64,000 nucleotides of DNA from Clitoria ternatea (Eukaryota; Streptophyta; Magnoliopsida; Fabales; Fabaceae): positions 149,486,501 through 149,550,500 of the forward strand of contig CM075670.1 of NCBI GenBank assembly GCA_037962975.1. The letters run 5' to 3'. Under the pieces are notes generated by a model. The model made no database searches. It was not told the DNA's origin and saw only the letters and a program-made list of their open reading frames with translations. How positions within the stretch are numbered: the first letter of the stretch is position 1; the number at the start of each line of letters is the position of its first letter. Positions 22,438-32,879 of this stretch are shown here, one piece after another. The translations under genes and the position numbers were made by a program.

Positions 22438-22700
22438 GGGACGGACAGAACCCTAGAGCATGACTCTGACTTTTTTCCTCTCATCCTCGCTTCAACAAAC
22501 GCACATATAAAGAAAACAGAACCAACCCAATGAGAATAAAAGCAGAAAACAGAGAAAGAAGAAAGTTACCTTAAATTTCTGAAGAACTGAAGAACTGCAA
22601 CAACAAACGACTCGCAAGAAAGCAACGTTCAAAAGGCAGTTCTAATACGAAAGCGCAGAGAAGAGGATGAAGCAAAACATTTCCTCTCCCAAGAGTTTAC

Positions 22701-22710
22701 CTATTTATAG
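22701..22710 (-). promoter_or_regulatory. TATA-like box of the antisense gene
   Basis: CTATAAATAG on the minus strand, about 265 bp upstream of the antisense start codon. Between the box and the ATG is a purine-rich leader. It also contains AAGGTAACTT near 22572, a possible 5'UTR intron donor. Confidence 0.6.
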
Positions 22711-23148
22711 GCATGGCTTGGGGGGAAATAAGCGGAACCTCAAAAACTTCAAAGATGTGTTTACAGCCATTGGATGAATCTCACTGACGATTCCTTTGAT
22801 TCTGAAATCGATAGATGAATCTAAGGGCAGGTATTTCCTGGGCCGCATTTTCAAAAATCCAAGGCCCATGGTAATAACCTCGAAAACGTATTTCAACTGC
22901 CATCCCACGCATTTATGTCCCATCATTGGAATGGCAATCGTTACGAGGGCATACGTGGCAATGAGATATTGAAGCGGCAAAACGTGGTTTCGAGGTGCTT
23001 TAATGACAGGCGTGGCAAGTAACGACAAAAGCAATAAATGCATGAAAACACTTGTCCGTAAATCCTGAACTAGCAAACGCCGCCTAAACCCATGCCTATA
23101 AAAGCTAAAAGTGTTATAGCTTATTAAAGTAACTCCGTCAGTCACTAT
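22711..23148. other. Spacer between antisense gene promoter and 3' LTR
   Basis: No coding signal. It would be the upstream region of the antisense promoter and the 3' untranslated part of the sense transcript. A second TATA-like string, CTATAAAAGC, is on the plus strand at about 23096-23105. Confidence 0.5.
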
Positions 23149-23166
23149 AACAAGCTAGGGGGCATA
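23149..23166 (+). promoter_or_regulatory. Polypurine tract of the Tat element
   Basis: ACAAGCTAGGGGGCATA runs directly into the 3' LTR start TGATCC, the site of plus-strand priming. Confidence 0.75.
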
Positions 23167-24076
23167 TGATCCGGTCCCAACACCGGTCCCCAAAAGCATG
23201 GTTTTAATGCTTTGCCAGATCAACATTTTGAACAGGAGAAGTACGTCTCAAATACCTTATAATTACTTTTATACGGAGTACATACCGCCAAAGCACGTTA
23301 CTCCGCCATGGCATGTAACTTCGCCAGGGCACGTAACTCCGCCAAGGCACGTTACTCCGCCAAAGCTTATTACTTCGCCAAGGTGGAAAATATTGAATAT
23401 CTTATACACATGCACAAAATATTTCCAATGCATACTACTCCGCCAAGCCATAGGCGGAATATTGAATTTCCTATATTGCGTAGCGAGCCCATACTTATAA
23501 CCCCGACACGAGATTGACTCTGTCTTGAGAGGTTGAAAATGGGAATCACGCTGTCACGCATAAAAGGGAACAATAAATAAAATAATAAGGCATCAACGCT
23601 TTCCAAGCAAGTGGAAATACCCACTACAACGATGGTGCTCGTGAACGACACAGGGACCCACTACCTTTCTTGCATTATGCCAGAAAACAAGGAACGGGTC
23701 CTACCAATAATGGAGCACCAGTAACAGGTATATAAACCTCAGCAAAAAGGTAAAGGGGGATCCCCCCTCAATTCTGAACCTTACACTTTTACTTGCATAA
23801 TTCTCTCAGATTTGCTTTCTAAGTCTTACAGTATTTCATAATACTGACTTGAGCGTCGGAGAATAATTGCAGGTACCACCACCAATTGTGTCAAGGAAAA
23901 GAAGACAACTTCAGGCGGACTATTATACCACCATAGTGTGGGCTATACTCCGCCCAGTATACAAGGACACTCCGTATTCGCATCTGTATTACACGTCCTT
24001 GTATCAGACTTACATTCATGTACATTTTGAATTGTTCATCAACCATACTTTTACACCCCCAGTAAAGAACAGTTCA
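23167..24076 (+). repeat. 3' LTR of the Tat element
   Basis: Same length (910 bp) and ends as the 5' LTR. It differs at about 11 positions, most of them C/T or G/A changes. It includes the 18-bp array and the TATA box at 23729-23736. Confidence 0.95.
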
Positions 24077-24081
24077 ATATA
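24077..24081. repeat. Target site duplication ATATA, right
   Basis: Matches 11567-11571. Confidence 0.9.
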
Positions 24082-25856
24082 TTTATTATAAATCAATGAA
24101 TTGGAGATGATATCGATAATGAATGATGATGGATGAGGTTGTTGATCCTTTCTTGAATAAAAGAGGATTGTTATTATTGATGAATTAATGGATGCCATTG
24201 TATGTATAGTTTGAAATATATTAATGAGACATTGTGAATACCACATAAATATATATATATATATGAAACAATGATGATGAATAATAAGATGAAAATCCAC
24301 TAAATGAATGTGTGGTAATATTGATGAATAGTATGTAATGTTATGATGCCATTATGGTTGATTGCAAGTGTTGTCTTTGCATGTATGATATGAAATACAT
24401 ATGAAAGATGTTAAATAAAATGCCACATATAAAACTTGAAAACAATAGCTAAAAACCAACGATGATAAATCCACTAATATGAGTGTGGTGGTGTTGGTGG
24501 TTGATGAGTGGCATTTAGGATGCACAGTATGAGAAATGCATTTGATTTGTATTGCATTGTATCCATGGCATATCATAGCCACCGATGTTGGAACGTTAGG
24601 GGAGTTCCCTCGGCCGACCCAGTGGGAGGGTGGCTTAGTGCACGAGTAATTTGTTGTTTCCCCTGTGACTCGGTGTATAAGTCACGAAGTCGCCCATGCT
24701 TTGCTATGGGGAGCTGCATATGGCCGACCTTTGTGGGGGGTGGCTCTTGATAAGTAGGTGACCCCGGTGGTCCATTGGATCACAGCCGCCATGATATAAG
24801 ATATGGCCGGCCCGCAACACCATATATTGATTATGTTGTTTACCGCTGTCATGGTGAAAATAGCCAGGTGTTGCATTATGGGCGATGCGGTTTGGTACCA
24901 GTAAAAATATGGTGATTATGCATGCATTATGATATATATGTACACATTTTACAACTGCAGTAGGGGCATGGTATGTGATCATGCTTGACCCACAATTTGG
25001 TGTTTATTCCCACAGTCGGATCCGCATTTATTGTTGTTATTCCATTGTGCATATGCATTAGCCTAAGAGCATTTGCATATAGCATGGAGATATGCCAAAA
25101 TATGATAATGATTGATGATGGTTGAGATTGAGATATGATGATGATGAGATGGGTAAATGAATACCTAAAAGATAACATGAAAAATATGAATATAACGAAA
25201 AGATACTGAATTTGATGATGTTATATGTGATGGCGCAATGTGATGAAGGGTTTGTTTGTTTATTGTTGATGACAATAATGTGGGCCCATTGTGGAATTGA
25301 GAAAAGGTGTGTATATATGCTTGCTTTGCTATGAATTGATGGATGAACACTTATATGTATGTTGTTGAAATGAATAGATTTCGATGATTATTGATGATTT
25401 TAGCAAAGCATACATAATGTTAATATACATATGCATATAATCTCAATTGTATTCATATTCGTCATTTGAAATGTATAACTCACTCTCCCATGTTGTCCAT
25501 TTTTAGCATTGATGCAGGAATATCATGGGATGAGGATGTTTGTAAAGTAAAGTCTTTGGGAAGGTAAATAGTGGTAATGGAATACCTTGGCCGGCAGCGA
25601 TAGTAATTTATTGAATGAATGTACATGATAGTGTTGATATTTATTGATGTTGGTGGATGTATTGTGAATAATGATATAAGTGGATGATGTATCGATATTT
25701 GGGGTATTTGAATTCATACCCACTTGATGAATAAAATGATGTTAGATGTGCAGCCCATTTTAGGATATATAAGTGTTGATGACTTATGATTTTAAGGTTG
25801 AATCGAACGTGGTCAATTATGAAATTGTGGACATTGGAGATGTATGTTGCATGACC

Positions 25857-25898
<42 letters not shown>

Positions 25899-26264
25899 TA
25901 GGCATTCTATGTTTATGATTTATGTGTAAGATTGGTTGTGGCCTAATAGGCTAGAGTTGTAGGCTTGCAAGCCTTGCCGAGCCTTTTCTCATATCTTTAT
26001 ATATGGGACTAGGCATGAGCCCTGTATACATATTCTTCTTCCGCTGTAAACTCTGTTATTTTTGTATACAATCATGGGTGATTTATTTTACGATCCAATT
26101 ATAAAACATTAAATCTCACTCTTTGGTTTTCTGTGGTTCGAGTCTTGGTGTAATCGTTAAGGTGTTTTGAGATAATTTCAAACATGAAAAATTTATTCGC
26201 ATTTTTATTAATTAATTATCATGATTACATCGGGATTCGAGTCCGGAAAATCAGGGGTGTTATA
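24082..26264 (+). other. Right arm of the long solo LTR, no genes
   Basis: The continuation of 8464-11571 after the Tat insert. G/T-rich, without ORFs of interest. The segment GTCGGATCCGCAT near 25016, followed by CATATGCATTAGCCTAA, has a counterpart in reverse near 36400-36460, tying it to the minus-strand relative. It ends GTGTTATA at 26264. Confidence 0.75.
25860..25892. repeat. (TA)n microsatellite
   Basis: About 16 TA units. A shorter (TA)n run is at about 24248-24262. Confidence 0.9.
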
Positions 26265-26269
26265 TGGTG
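26265..26269. repeat. Target site duplication TGGTG, right
   Basis: Matches 8459-8463. Confidence 0.9.
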
Positions 26270-26311
26270 CGCTTGCCAATAAAAGACCTAACAGTATATT
26301 AGGGTCCAACA
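26270..26311 (+). mobile_element. Athila-like LTR, right end
   Basis: CGCTTGCCAA…GGGTCCAACA completes the LTR begun at 7672. It is followed by the primer-binding site, so this LTR end serves as a 5' LTR for the gag to its right. Confidence 0.85.
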
Positions 26312-26340
26312 AGTTTTCTGGCACCGACGCCGGGGATTGA
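26312..26340 (+). promoter_or_regulatory. Primer-binding site of the second Athila-like copy
   Basis: AGTTTT followed by CTGGCACCGACGCCGGGG. This is a diverged form of the TGGCGCC…CCGGGG site used by Athila elements, directly 3' of the LTR. Confidence 0.8.
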
Positions 26341-26498
26341 ATTGATTCAACAACACAGTAAATTTTTAATTACCGTGGTAAAAAAAATTTACCTTAGTTA
26401 AATTTTCAATTTTATTATATATATTTTTTAACTTATTCATTTATTTATTTACTTTTTCTTATCATTGTTACACTAACTTTCTTTATTTAGTTTTGTTT

Positions 26499-27262
26499 AT
26501 GCAAACTCGATCTTCTGCAGGAAAAGTGTCCTTTGATCCTGAGATCGACAAGTTTGTAAAGAAACTCAAAGCTTTAAAATCTTAAAACAAAAACTTCATC
26601 TTCTTTTGAAAATTTGAAAAATCTAATATGGCTGTTGAACAAAGAAGAACATCGGGACAATATGCTGCTATAAATGGACCACCCCGTGTTTCGGGGATGT
26701 ACCAAGGACCTATTGCTGCTGTAGAAATTAAACCAGCCACTCTTAACATTATTCAAAATAATCAATTTGCTAGTTTAAATAATGAGGAACCGTATGAACA
26801 TTTAACTATTTTTTATGAGTTATGCAGCATAATTAGTTTCGAACCCAATCAAGAAGAATTTGTTTAAATGAGATTGTTTCCTTTTTCTTTGATTGGGAAA
26901 GCCAAAGAATGGTTTAAATCTTGTCCACCCAGTAGTTTTGCAAACTGGTCCGATGTTAAAACAAAATTTTTGGAAAGATTTTATTCCCCTTCAAAATATT
27001 TTGAAGCAATGACAGCCATACATTCTTTTTCACAAAATCACGATGAATCACTTGGTGAAGCATGGGAAAGATTCAAATCGCTTCTTACGAAATATCCAAA
27101 CCATAATTTGGATGATGTTGGGAAGGTAAGAATCATTTATCATGGTTTATTGCCTCAGTTCAAGATGATGTTAGATGCATGTGCAGGTAGCTCTTTAATG
27201 AACAAAACTGTTGAAGAGGTAATATCAATCATGGAGTATCAGAAATGGGACAGAAGTGTTGA
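26499..27262 (+). pseudogene. Athila-like gag, second copy, plus strand
   Basis: Starts MQTRSSAGKVSFDPEI, followed by stops at about 26583 and a TAA at 26865. The Retrotrans_gag core (GKAKEWFKSCPPSSFANW, FLERFYSPSKYFE) is open in 26868-27262. It builds the particle in live elements. The downstream protease and most of pol are missing: at about 27264 gag is joined directly to an RT segment. Confidence 0.88.
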
Positions 27263-27263
27263 A

Positions 27264-27506
27264 AAGAAATCAAGAAGCAATCGGATGGACACTTGAAGAT
27301 CTGAAAGGTATAAGTCCGTCATACTACATGCATAAGATTTTGTTGGAAGATAATTTTAAACCTGTTGCTTAACCTCAAAGGCGCCTCAATCCAACCATGA
27401 AAGAGGTAATCAAAAAGGAGGTTTTGAAATTGTTGAAAGCAGGTATTATCTATCCTATTTCCGATACTGCATGGGTAAGTCTTGTATAAGTTGTTCCAAA
27501 AAAAGG
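27264..27506 (+). pseudogene. Short RT fragment fused after gag
   Basis: Corresponds to 1549-1795 of the first Athila copy at high identity (the string AAAAGAAATCAAGAAGCAAT is identical). Between it and gag about 2 kb of normal element is missing, an internal deletion. It ends abruptly near 27506, where the opposite-strand gag begins. Confidence 0.85.
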
Positions 27507-27511
27507 TTTTG

Positions 27512-28266
27512 TTCATTGATATTGCCTCTTCAATAGTTTTGTTCATTAAAGAACCACCTACACATGCATCTAACATCATCTTGAACTGAGGTAATAAACC
27601 ATTATAAACGATTCTTACCTTTCCAGCATCATCCAAATTATGGTTTGGACATTTCCTAAGAAGCGCTTTGAATTTTTCCCATGCTTCACCAAGTAATTCA
27701 TCATGATTTTGTGAAAAAGAATGTATGGTTGTCATTACTTCAAAATATTTTGAAGGTGAATAAAACCTTTCCAAATATTTTGTTTCAACATCGGACCAGT
27801 TTACAAAACTACCTGGTGGACAAGATTTAAACCATTCTTTAGCTTTCCCAATCAAAGAAAAAGGAAATAGTCGCATATAAACAGATTCTTCTTGATTGGG
27901 TTCGAAACCAATTGTGCTGCATAACTCATAAAAAAGGGTTAAATGTTCATAAGGTTCCTCATTATTTAAGCCAACAAATTGATTATTTTGAATAATGTTA
28001 AGAGTGGCAAGTTTAATCTCTACCACAGCAATAGGTCCTTGGTACATCCCCGAAACACGGGGTGGTCCATTTATAGCAGCAAACTGTCCCAATGTTCTTC
28101 TTTGTTCAGCAGCCATATTAGATTTTTCAAAATTTTCAAAAGAAGATGAAGTTGAAGAAGTAGTTTGTTTTTTTTTAGATTGTAAAGCTTTGAGTCTTTT
28201 TACAAACTTCTTGATCTCAGGATCAAAGAACAGTTTTCCTGCAAAAGATCGAGTTTGCATAAACAA
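27512..28266 (-). pseudogene. Athila-like gag, minus strand, open but truncated
   Basis: About 250 codons of gag without a stop, from MQTRSFAGKLFFDPEI to the MNKTIEEAIS segment. It is therefore better preserved than the plus-strand copy. The open frame runs on to 27319 (315 codons), but its last 60 residues are the antisense of the RT fragment and so are artefactual. The rest of the element to the left is missing. It faces the plus-strand gag tail to tail. Confidence 0.88.
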
Positions 28267-28395
28267 ACTAAACAGAAAAAGTTAGTGTAGTAAATAATTG
28301 AAGATAAAGTAAATGAATAAATGAATAATTAAAAGTAAAAAGTAAAAAAAATTACCATGGTAATTAAAAATTTACTGTTTTACTAAAACAATTCA

Positions 28396-28421
28396 ATCCC
28401 CGGCAGCAGCGCCAGAAAACT
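28396..28421 (-). promoter_or_regulatory. Primer-binding site, minus-strand Athila-like copy
   Basis: Read on the minus strand: TTTTCTGGCGCTGCTGCCGGGG directly after the LTR end TTAACA. Confidence 0.8.
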
Positions 28422-29418
28422 TGTTAAGCCCTGTAAACATTTTGGCTTTAATGAATGGGTTGGCAAGCGCACCAACTTATCAGTTGTAGTTTTCAAAATT
28501 TAGATATCGTTCCACTGGGATTGAACGTTTAGTCAAAATAGTAATTCTCACTTACTATGGTAAATGATTAAATTCAAAGAATAATTTATGTTCAATTTAT
28601 ACAATATTCACAGGTATAAATGGATTTGTTCATTTGGTAAAAGATAAAATAAAGTAAAGTAAAATAAAATATGAGTGGCAATTAAGAATAGATCCAATGC
28701 TTGAAAAGAGAATAGATTAACAAACTATGTCAGAAATTGGATCACCGCACTAGAACACAATGAAATAATTATAGACATACATATTCAATCATTAAGTTTA
28801 TGTCATTGCAGCTTAAATTCATTATAACCGATCCCTCGTGATATAAATTCTAATAGTTACCGTAAAGTCTGATCCCTCATATGCTTTCTCAGTAAAAACT
28901 TGCTTGAAGTGCTGGTCTTAACACAACAATGGTTAACAACCCCTATATAATTGAGATACCAAGGGTACTCCATCTTTTACTTTCGTTAAAAGAGATTTTT
29001 AACACGCATGAAAATCATTCTCCTATTTGTAGTTCATACTAATAAAAGATTGAAATACTAACAATAAACTTAAGTCATAAACATGTAGAGGTCAAAATCA
29101 CAACATCATATTACTATATAAGTTCACCAATTCCAACATAAACAATTTAGCTACACATAATGAAAGTAAAAACAACACTTACAGTTGGTGACATTACAAC
29201 ACTTGATCACACTTCACAATACGGAAGGAAACACAATACAACACACACTCTCAAGTATATGCGAACTACTCACAATCACACACTCAGAACTCAGAATGGC
29301 TGAGCTAAGACGAGAAAGAATTGGATTCGGAATGAATGCCAAAGGGATTAAGGAATGATGAAGGGATGCCCCGAATGCCTTGTGGATGGCTTTATTTATA
29401 GGTTGAGTTGAGGTCCTC

Positions 29419-29745
29419 ACGTGTAGCGTCAGTCCTAGCGCGTAGTGTGAGACCTCTGATTCAGCCCCATTTTTTGTCTGCAATAATTAATTACTTTTAA
29501 TTAATTAATTTATAGTGGAAATTAATTAATTAAAAGTAATTAATTATTGCAGACAAGTCCCCCATTGCGTTCTGGCACGTTCTGATCATGGATTAGCCAC
29601 TTTGAATTAAAAATTAGCCCACTTTCATAATGCATTAACTACTAGTTAATGGTGTCTTCATAGCTCTGACGCTACGCACGGTCCTGACGCATAGCGTCAG
29701 CATCAAAACTTTACCACGCTGCGCGTGGGATTGATGCTACGCGTC
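29419..29745. repeat. ACGCGTAGCGT words in the minus-strand Athila LTR
   Basis: Seven or so copies in both orientations (for example CACGTGTAGCGTCAG near 29420, GACGCTACGC near 29668, GATGCTACGCGTCAG near 29732). They flank a 38-bp perfect hairpin. Confidence 0.7.
29474..29556. other. Perfect 38-bp inverted repeat with 7-base loop
   Basis: Arms 29474-29511 and 29519-29556 are exact reverse complements (TTGTCTGCAATAATTAATTA… and its complement), with loop ATAGTGG. The stem is A/T-rich, and the shorter plus-strand LTR lacks it. Confidence 0.95.
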
Positions 29746-29947
29746 AGCTTTTCAGTCTTTGAATTTTCTCTTTAATTTCTTGGCTTTTTTTCACTACAAA
29801 ACTAGAAAAAATGGATCAAAGCAGTTCAAATTGTATAGTTTCCATTTATTACGTTAAAAACCTAATTTTATTACATATTAAACTAATTTTATTTAAAATA
29901 AGCACACTTTGTATTATGAAAATAACAGTAAATTTGAGGAATAACAG

Positions 29948-30372
29948 GAGCTTAGGGGAAGGAGAAGATAAGGAATAAGGCACCTCAATTAATTTCTTTT
30001 TTAGTATTATATTTTCAACGTGACAATATTAGAAGGATTAATAACTGACCACTTTAGCACTTATTAGCACTTATCAGACAGAATTTGATGATAGAGGTCT
30101 TAATTCCTAATGTAAAAACATTTTAGGGAGTAATCTTAATTCCTAGTGTTGCATAATTATTGAGGGTTTTTTTATAATTTAGTTAGTTACATGTACAACA
30201 ATATTCAAAATTTGACAATTGATGAGAATAAAATGGTACGCAACGTATGAGGGATGTTGGAGTGTTTAAAAAATAAGAGATGGGCCACTAACATGGTGTA
30301 AGAGTTCAGGATTGGTGCTAGTGGCAAAGCCCGAAAACCACACGATTATGTTAAATAAAGAACGACAACAAT
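29948..30372. other. Unassigned stretch with left LINE target duplication
   Basis: A/T-rich DNA with no coding signal between the Athila LTR and the LINE. Its last 12 bases (30361-30372, AACGACAACAAT) are the left LINE duplication. Confidence 0.6.
30361..30372. repeat. LINE target site duplication, left
   Basis: AACGACAACAAT, repeated at 44960-44971. Both are preceded by AAATAAA. Confidence 0.8.
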
Positions 30373-30774
30373 AATATTCAATAAAGTTTTTCTCTCTTCT
30401 CTAAGAAGAGTTTCCTTTTCCTCCTTGGAGACTCTAGGTACTTTGGCTACTCGGGGGTTGATCCTTTTGCCATTGCTTTTGTAGGAGTAGATTTTCTCTG
30501 CCCTGGTCTCTTCTCTCCTTCTCTAGGGACTCTCTTGTTGTTTCTCTATTTTTCTATTTTTTGTTTTTATCTTTGTACAGTTTTTCTCCTGGTCTGCTCC
30601 CTTTTGTTTGGGCCTTCCTTTAAGTTTTTCCTCTCTCTCTGGTTTCTTCTCCTACCTTCATCTTCTTTGGTGTCTCCATCCATCTTTTCTTTCCTGTTCA
30701 TCTTTTTCTTCTTTCTATTTCCTGCCTATCTTTTTTCTCTTGTCTTCTTCAGTGTGAGCAGTTTGGGTTTCTTT

Positions 30775-31746
30775 ATGGAAGAGGCTAAAGCAAATATCCT
30801 GTAAAACTAGCTTATGAGATGATTCCATTGTTGAGCTGAAATCAAACAGGAAATAAATCAAAGAACTCTATCAGAATACTCTGTATGGAAAGCTTGTAAC
30901 AGCTAAAGTGGTCAACTTCACTTCCATCCAAAAAAACTTTAGAAGTATCTTGGAAAAAATTTGACAAGTTTAAAGTGACAGAGATGAGGGAAAATACGAT
31001 CATGATAAGATGGAAAGACTCAGTAATTTCATCTCTTATAGTGGACCAAAGCCCTTGGCATGTTATGTGCTTTCTTCTCAATTTACAAGAATGTCAGCCT
31101 AAGCAACCATTAAGTAGCATTGACTTCTCTAAAGTCTCCTTTTGAGTCCAACTACATAACATTCCCTTGGAGTTTATGACTGTAGAAAATGCAAGAAGGC
31201 TGGGCAATAAGATAGAAGAGTTCATGGAAATTAAAGATCCAATAGTTGATGGCATAGTTCTAAGAAGTTTTTTTAGGGTCAAAGTTTGAATAGATGTTAA
31301 CAAACCTTTAATGGAAGACTTGTTTTTCCCTAGTTTAAAAAATAAGTTAATTCTGATTTTGTTGAGGTATAAGAAATTACAGAGATTATGCTTCAACTGT
31401 GGCATAATAGGTCATGATTTTAAAATTGCAAGATCTCCAAAGAGAAATCAATGTTCAAAGAAGAAAAATATAAATTTGTCCCTCATTTATCAATTGCTCC
31501 GGCTAAGTCTTTGGCCTCCATAGCGAATCAAAGTTGGAGTGTGCAAGAAACTAATCTAGTAAGAGAAGCCGAAAAATTGCATAAGTTGGATACTAGTGAA
31601 TCAAAAAAAGAATGGTCCCAAAGAGTAGCTGAAAGCTCTTTTCTTGAGCCCACAAATTTGCCTGATTAGACAACACATTAGGGGAAAGACTCTAAAGGGA
31701 AAAGCTTATTAACCTAACTAAAGGGGATTTGGTGAATTAGGACGGC
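30775..31746 (+). pseudogene. LINE ORF1, N-terminal part (DUF4283 plus zinc knuckle), broken
   Basis: From MEEAKANIL, followed at once by a stop, the readable protein includes the DUF4283-type RNA-binding region (WKDSVISSLI, SPWHVMCFLL) at about 31010-31070. A zinc-knuckle CFNCGIIGHDF follows at about 31390-31425, whose last Cys is replaced. Stops lie at about 30802, 30838, 30898, 31143 and 31287. In live LINEs ORF1 packages the RNA. Confidence 0.75.
31742..31746. repeat. Imperfect target duplication ACGGC, left
   Basis: ACGGC before TGAGACGCCCC, against AAGGC at 38669-38673 after GTGTTACA (4 of 5 match). Joining the outer sides keeps the LINE ORF1 frame. Confidence 0.6.
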
Positions 31747-32089
31747 TGAGACGCCCCAAAAATAGGGGTAAATTTTTTGTGATTTTAGTATTATTAATTT
31801 AAGAATACATAGGTGGTGAAACTGTCCTTCAATGCCCTGGATCTACGAGAGACCTAACTCATATATGAAGATATGAGAAGGCAAGTAATAGAGTTCACAA
31901 ACAAGAAATTCCCAATTTAAAGTCAACGAAAAATTTAATTAATTTAAAGCCATGTGATTGAGTGTGAAGAAGTCATCCATCCTGAAAATAAGGGATTCAA
32001 AATTATGCCCAAGATATTCATAGGATGATGAAAAACCATGACTCAATGTGAAGAAAAGGGAAATAATTTAAACCAAACGTAATTAAGGA

Positions 32090-32630
32090 TTAGGACGCCC
32101 TCGCTCAAGTGAAGACTACACTCGCTTGAGCGAATTTCATATAGGACGCTTGGGCGAGCAGCACCAAACGCTGAGCGAGGAAAATAAGAGAGAATCAGGG
32201 GCCAACTCGCTTGAGCGAGCCCCATTTCGCTTGAGCTAGATCTCCAGGATTCGCTTGGGTGGAACCAGCGAGCGTGAGCGAAATTTGTCCAGAACCAAAT
32301 TTACGCTCCCTTGCTCGAGCAAGCACCAACGTCAAGGGACATTCGCTCACGCGAAAATCGTCCAGAAACTAAACACCCCACTTTCGCTTAGGCAAGACCC
32401 TTCTCGTCTTAAGCTAGATCCTTCCAGTAGTAAAGTTCCCTCGCCCACGCTCGGGCAAGATCCTACCCGCCTGGGCAAGATTCCTCCATAACCCAATCAC
32501 TGATGCTAGGACAGTCTCGCTTGAGTGAGACCCACTCTCGCCTGGGCGAGAATGGTTCAGTAACCATACACCATCACAGGGGTATTCTCGCTTGAGTGAG
32601 AAACCCTCTCGCTTGAGCGAGAATATCAGT
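32090..32630. repeat. CTCGCTTGAGCGAG word cluster
   Basis: About 18-20 full or half copies of CTCGCTTGAGCGAG and its variants (CGCCTGGGCGAG, CGCTCACGCGA, TCGCTTGGGTG) in 540 bp. The word is a near-perfect palindrome with 6-base arms. Spacing is irregular, often in pairs 15-30 bp apart. Confidence 0.85.
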
Positions 32631-32631
32631 A

Positions 32632-32636
32632 AAATA
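32632..32636. repeat. Target site duplication AAATA, left
   Basis: AAATA directly before TGATAAGTGC and again at 35588-35592 after CCCTGTCA. Confidence 0.9.
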
Positions 32637-32879
32637 TGATAAGTGCTTTATAACACAATAAAATAGATCTAGTTTGCTTAGGATTTTAATCATTATCCAC
32701 TGTATTTCCTTTATTTATTGTGATTTTTGCTTTCTTTCCACTATATTCTACTTGGGTATGTTATTTTGCAGAAATTAAGGTAATAAAGGGTCAATAACAT
32801 GAGAAAAACAACCATAAAATGATAAAGAAACAAGAAGAACAAACCCAAAGTAGCAAGAACTCTCTTTTTATGCTGAATT

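Larger units (their letters stand above)
11572..24076 (+). mobile_element. Complete Tat-lineage Ty3/gypsy retrotransposon (12,505 bp)
   Basis: The LTRs are 910 bp each (11572-12481 and 23167-24076), start TG and end CA, and are flanked by ATATA duplications. I count about 11 substitutions and no indels between them, about 98.8% identity. Between them lie gag-protease, RT, RNase H, a second RNase H, integrase, a 1.8-kb repeat-rich non-coding region, and a minus-strand gene. The dual RNase H and the antisense ORF are Tat-lineage traits. There are in-frame TAG codons at 15663 and 17025, a frameshift near 17763 in pol, and one TAG in the antisense gene. The element is therefore young but probably not autonomous as it stands. 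Confidence 0.95.
8464..26264 (+). mobile_element. Long solo LTR of a Ty3/gypsy-type family, split by the Tat element
   Basis: It begins TGTAACATCCCGAATTTT and ends CAGGGGTGTTATA. These are extended inverted ends typical of chromovirus (Tekay-like) LTRs, though the lineage is inferred from the ends only. It is flanked by TGGTG on both sides. Once the 12.5-kb Tat element and its duplication are removed, about 5.3 kb remains, with no gag or pol, so a solo LTR is the simplest reading; a non-autonomous element is an alternative. The first 3 kb resembles, in reverse, 35593-38668, for example the block ATCGGACCAAGTATCTCCGA near 8640 and its complement near 38470. Confidence 0.8.
28422..29947 (-). 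mobile_element. Athila-like LTR, minus strand (5' LTR of the truncated copy)
   Basis: On the minus strand it runs from TGTTATTCCTCAAATTTAC (29947) to GGGCTTAACA (28422), 1526 bp. Its inner neighbour is a primer-binding site, which identifies it as a 5' LTR. ACGCGTAGCGT-type words lie at about 29419-29452 and 29666-29745. The outer flank (29948 on) has no purine tract. No partner target duplication is visible because the other end of this element is lost. Confidence 0.85.

Noticed and set aside
24352..25350. Minus-strand ORFs of 60-94 residues
   Set aside because: They are His/Thr/Ile-rich readings of the T/G-rich LTR arm, with no domain and no start context.
27319..27506. Last 60 residues of the minus-strand gag ORF as a novel domain
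   Set aside because: This part is the antisense of the RT fragment, joined by the rearrangement at about 27506.
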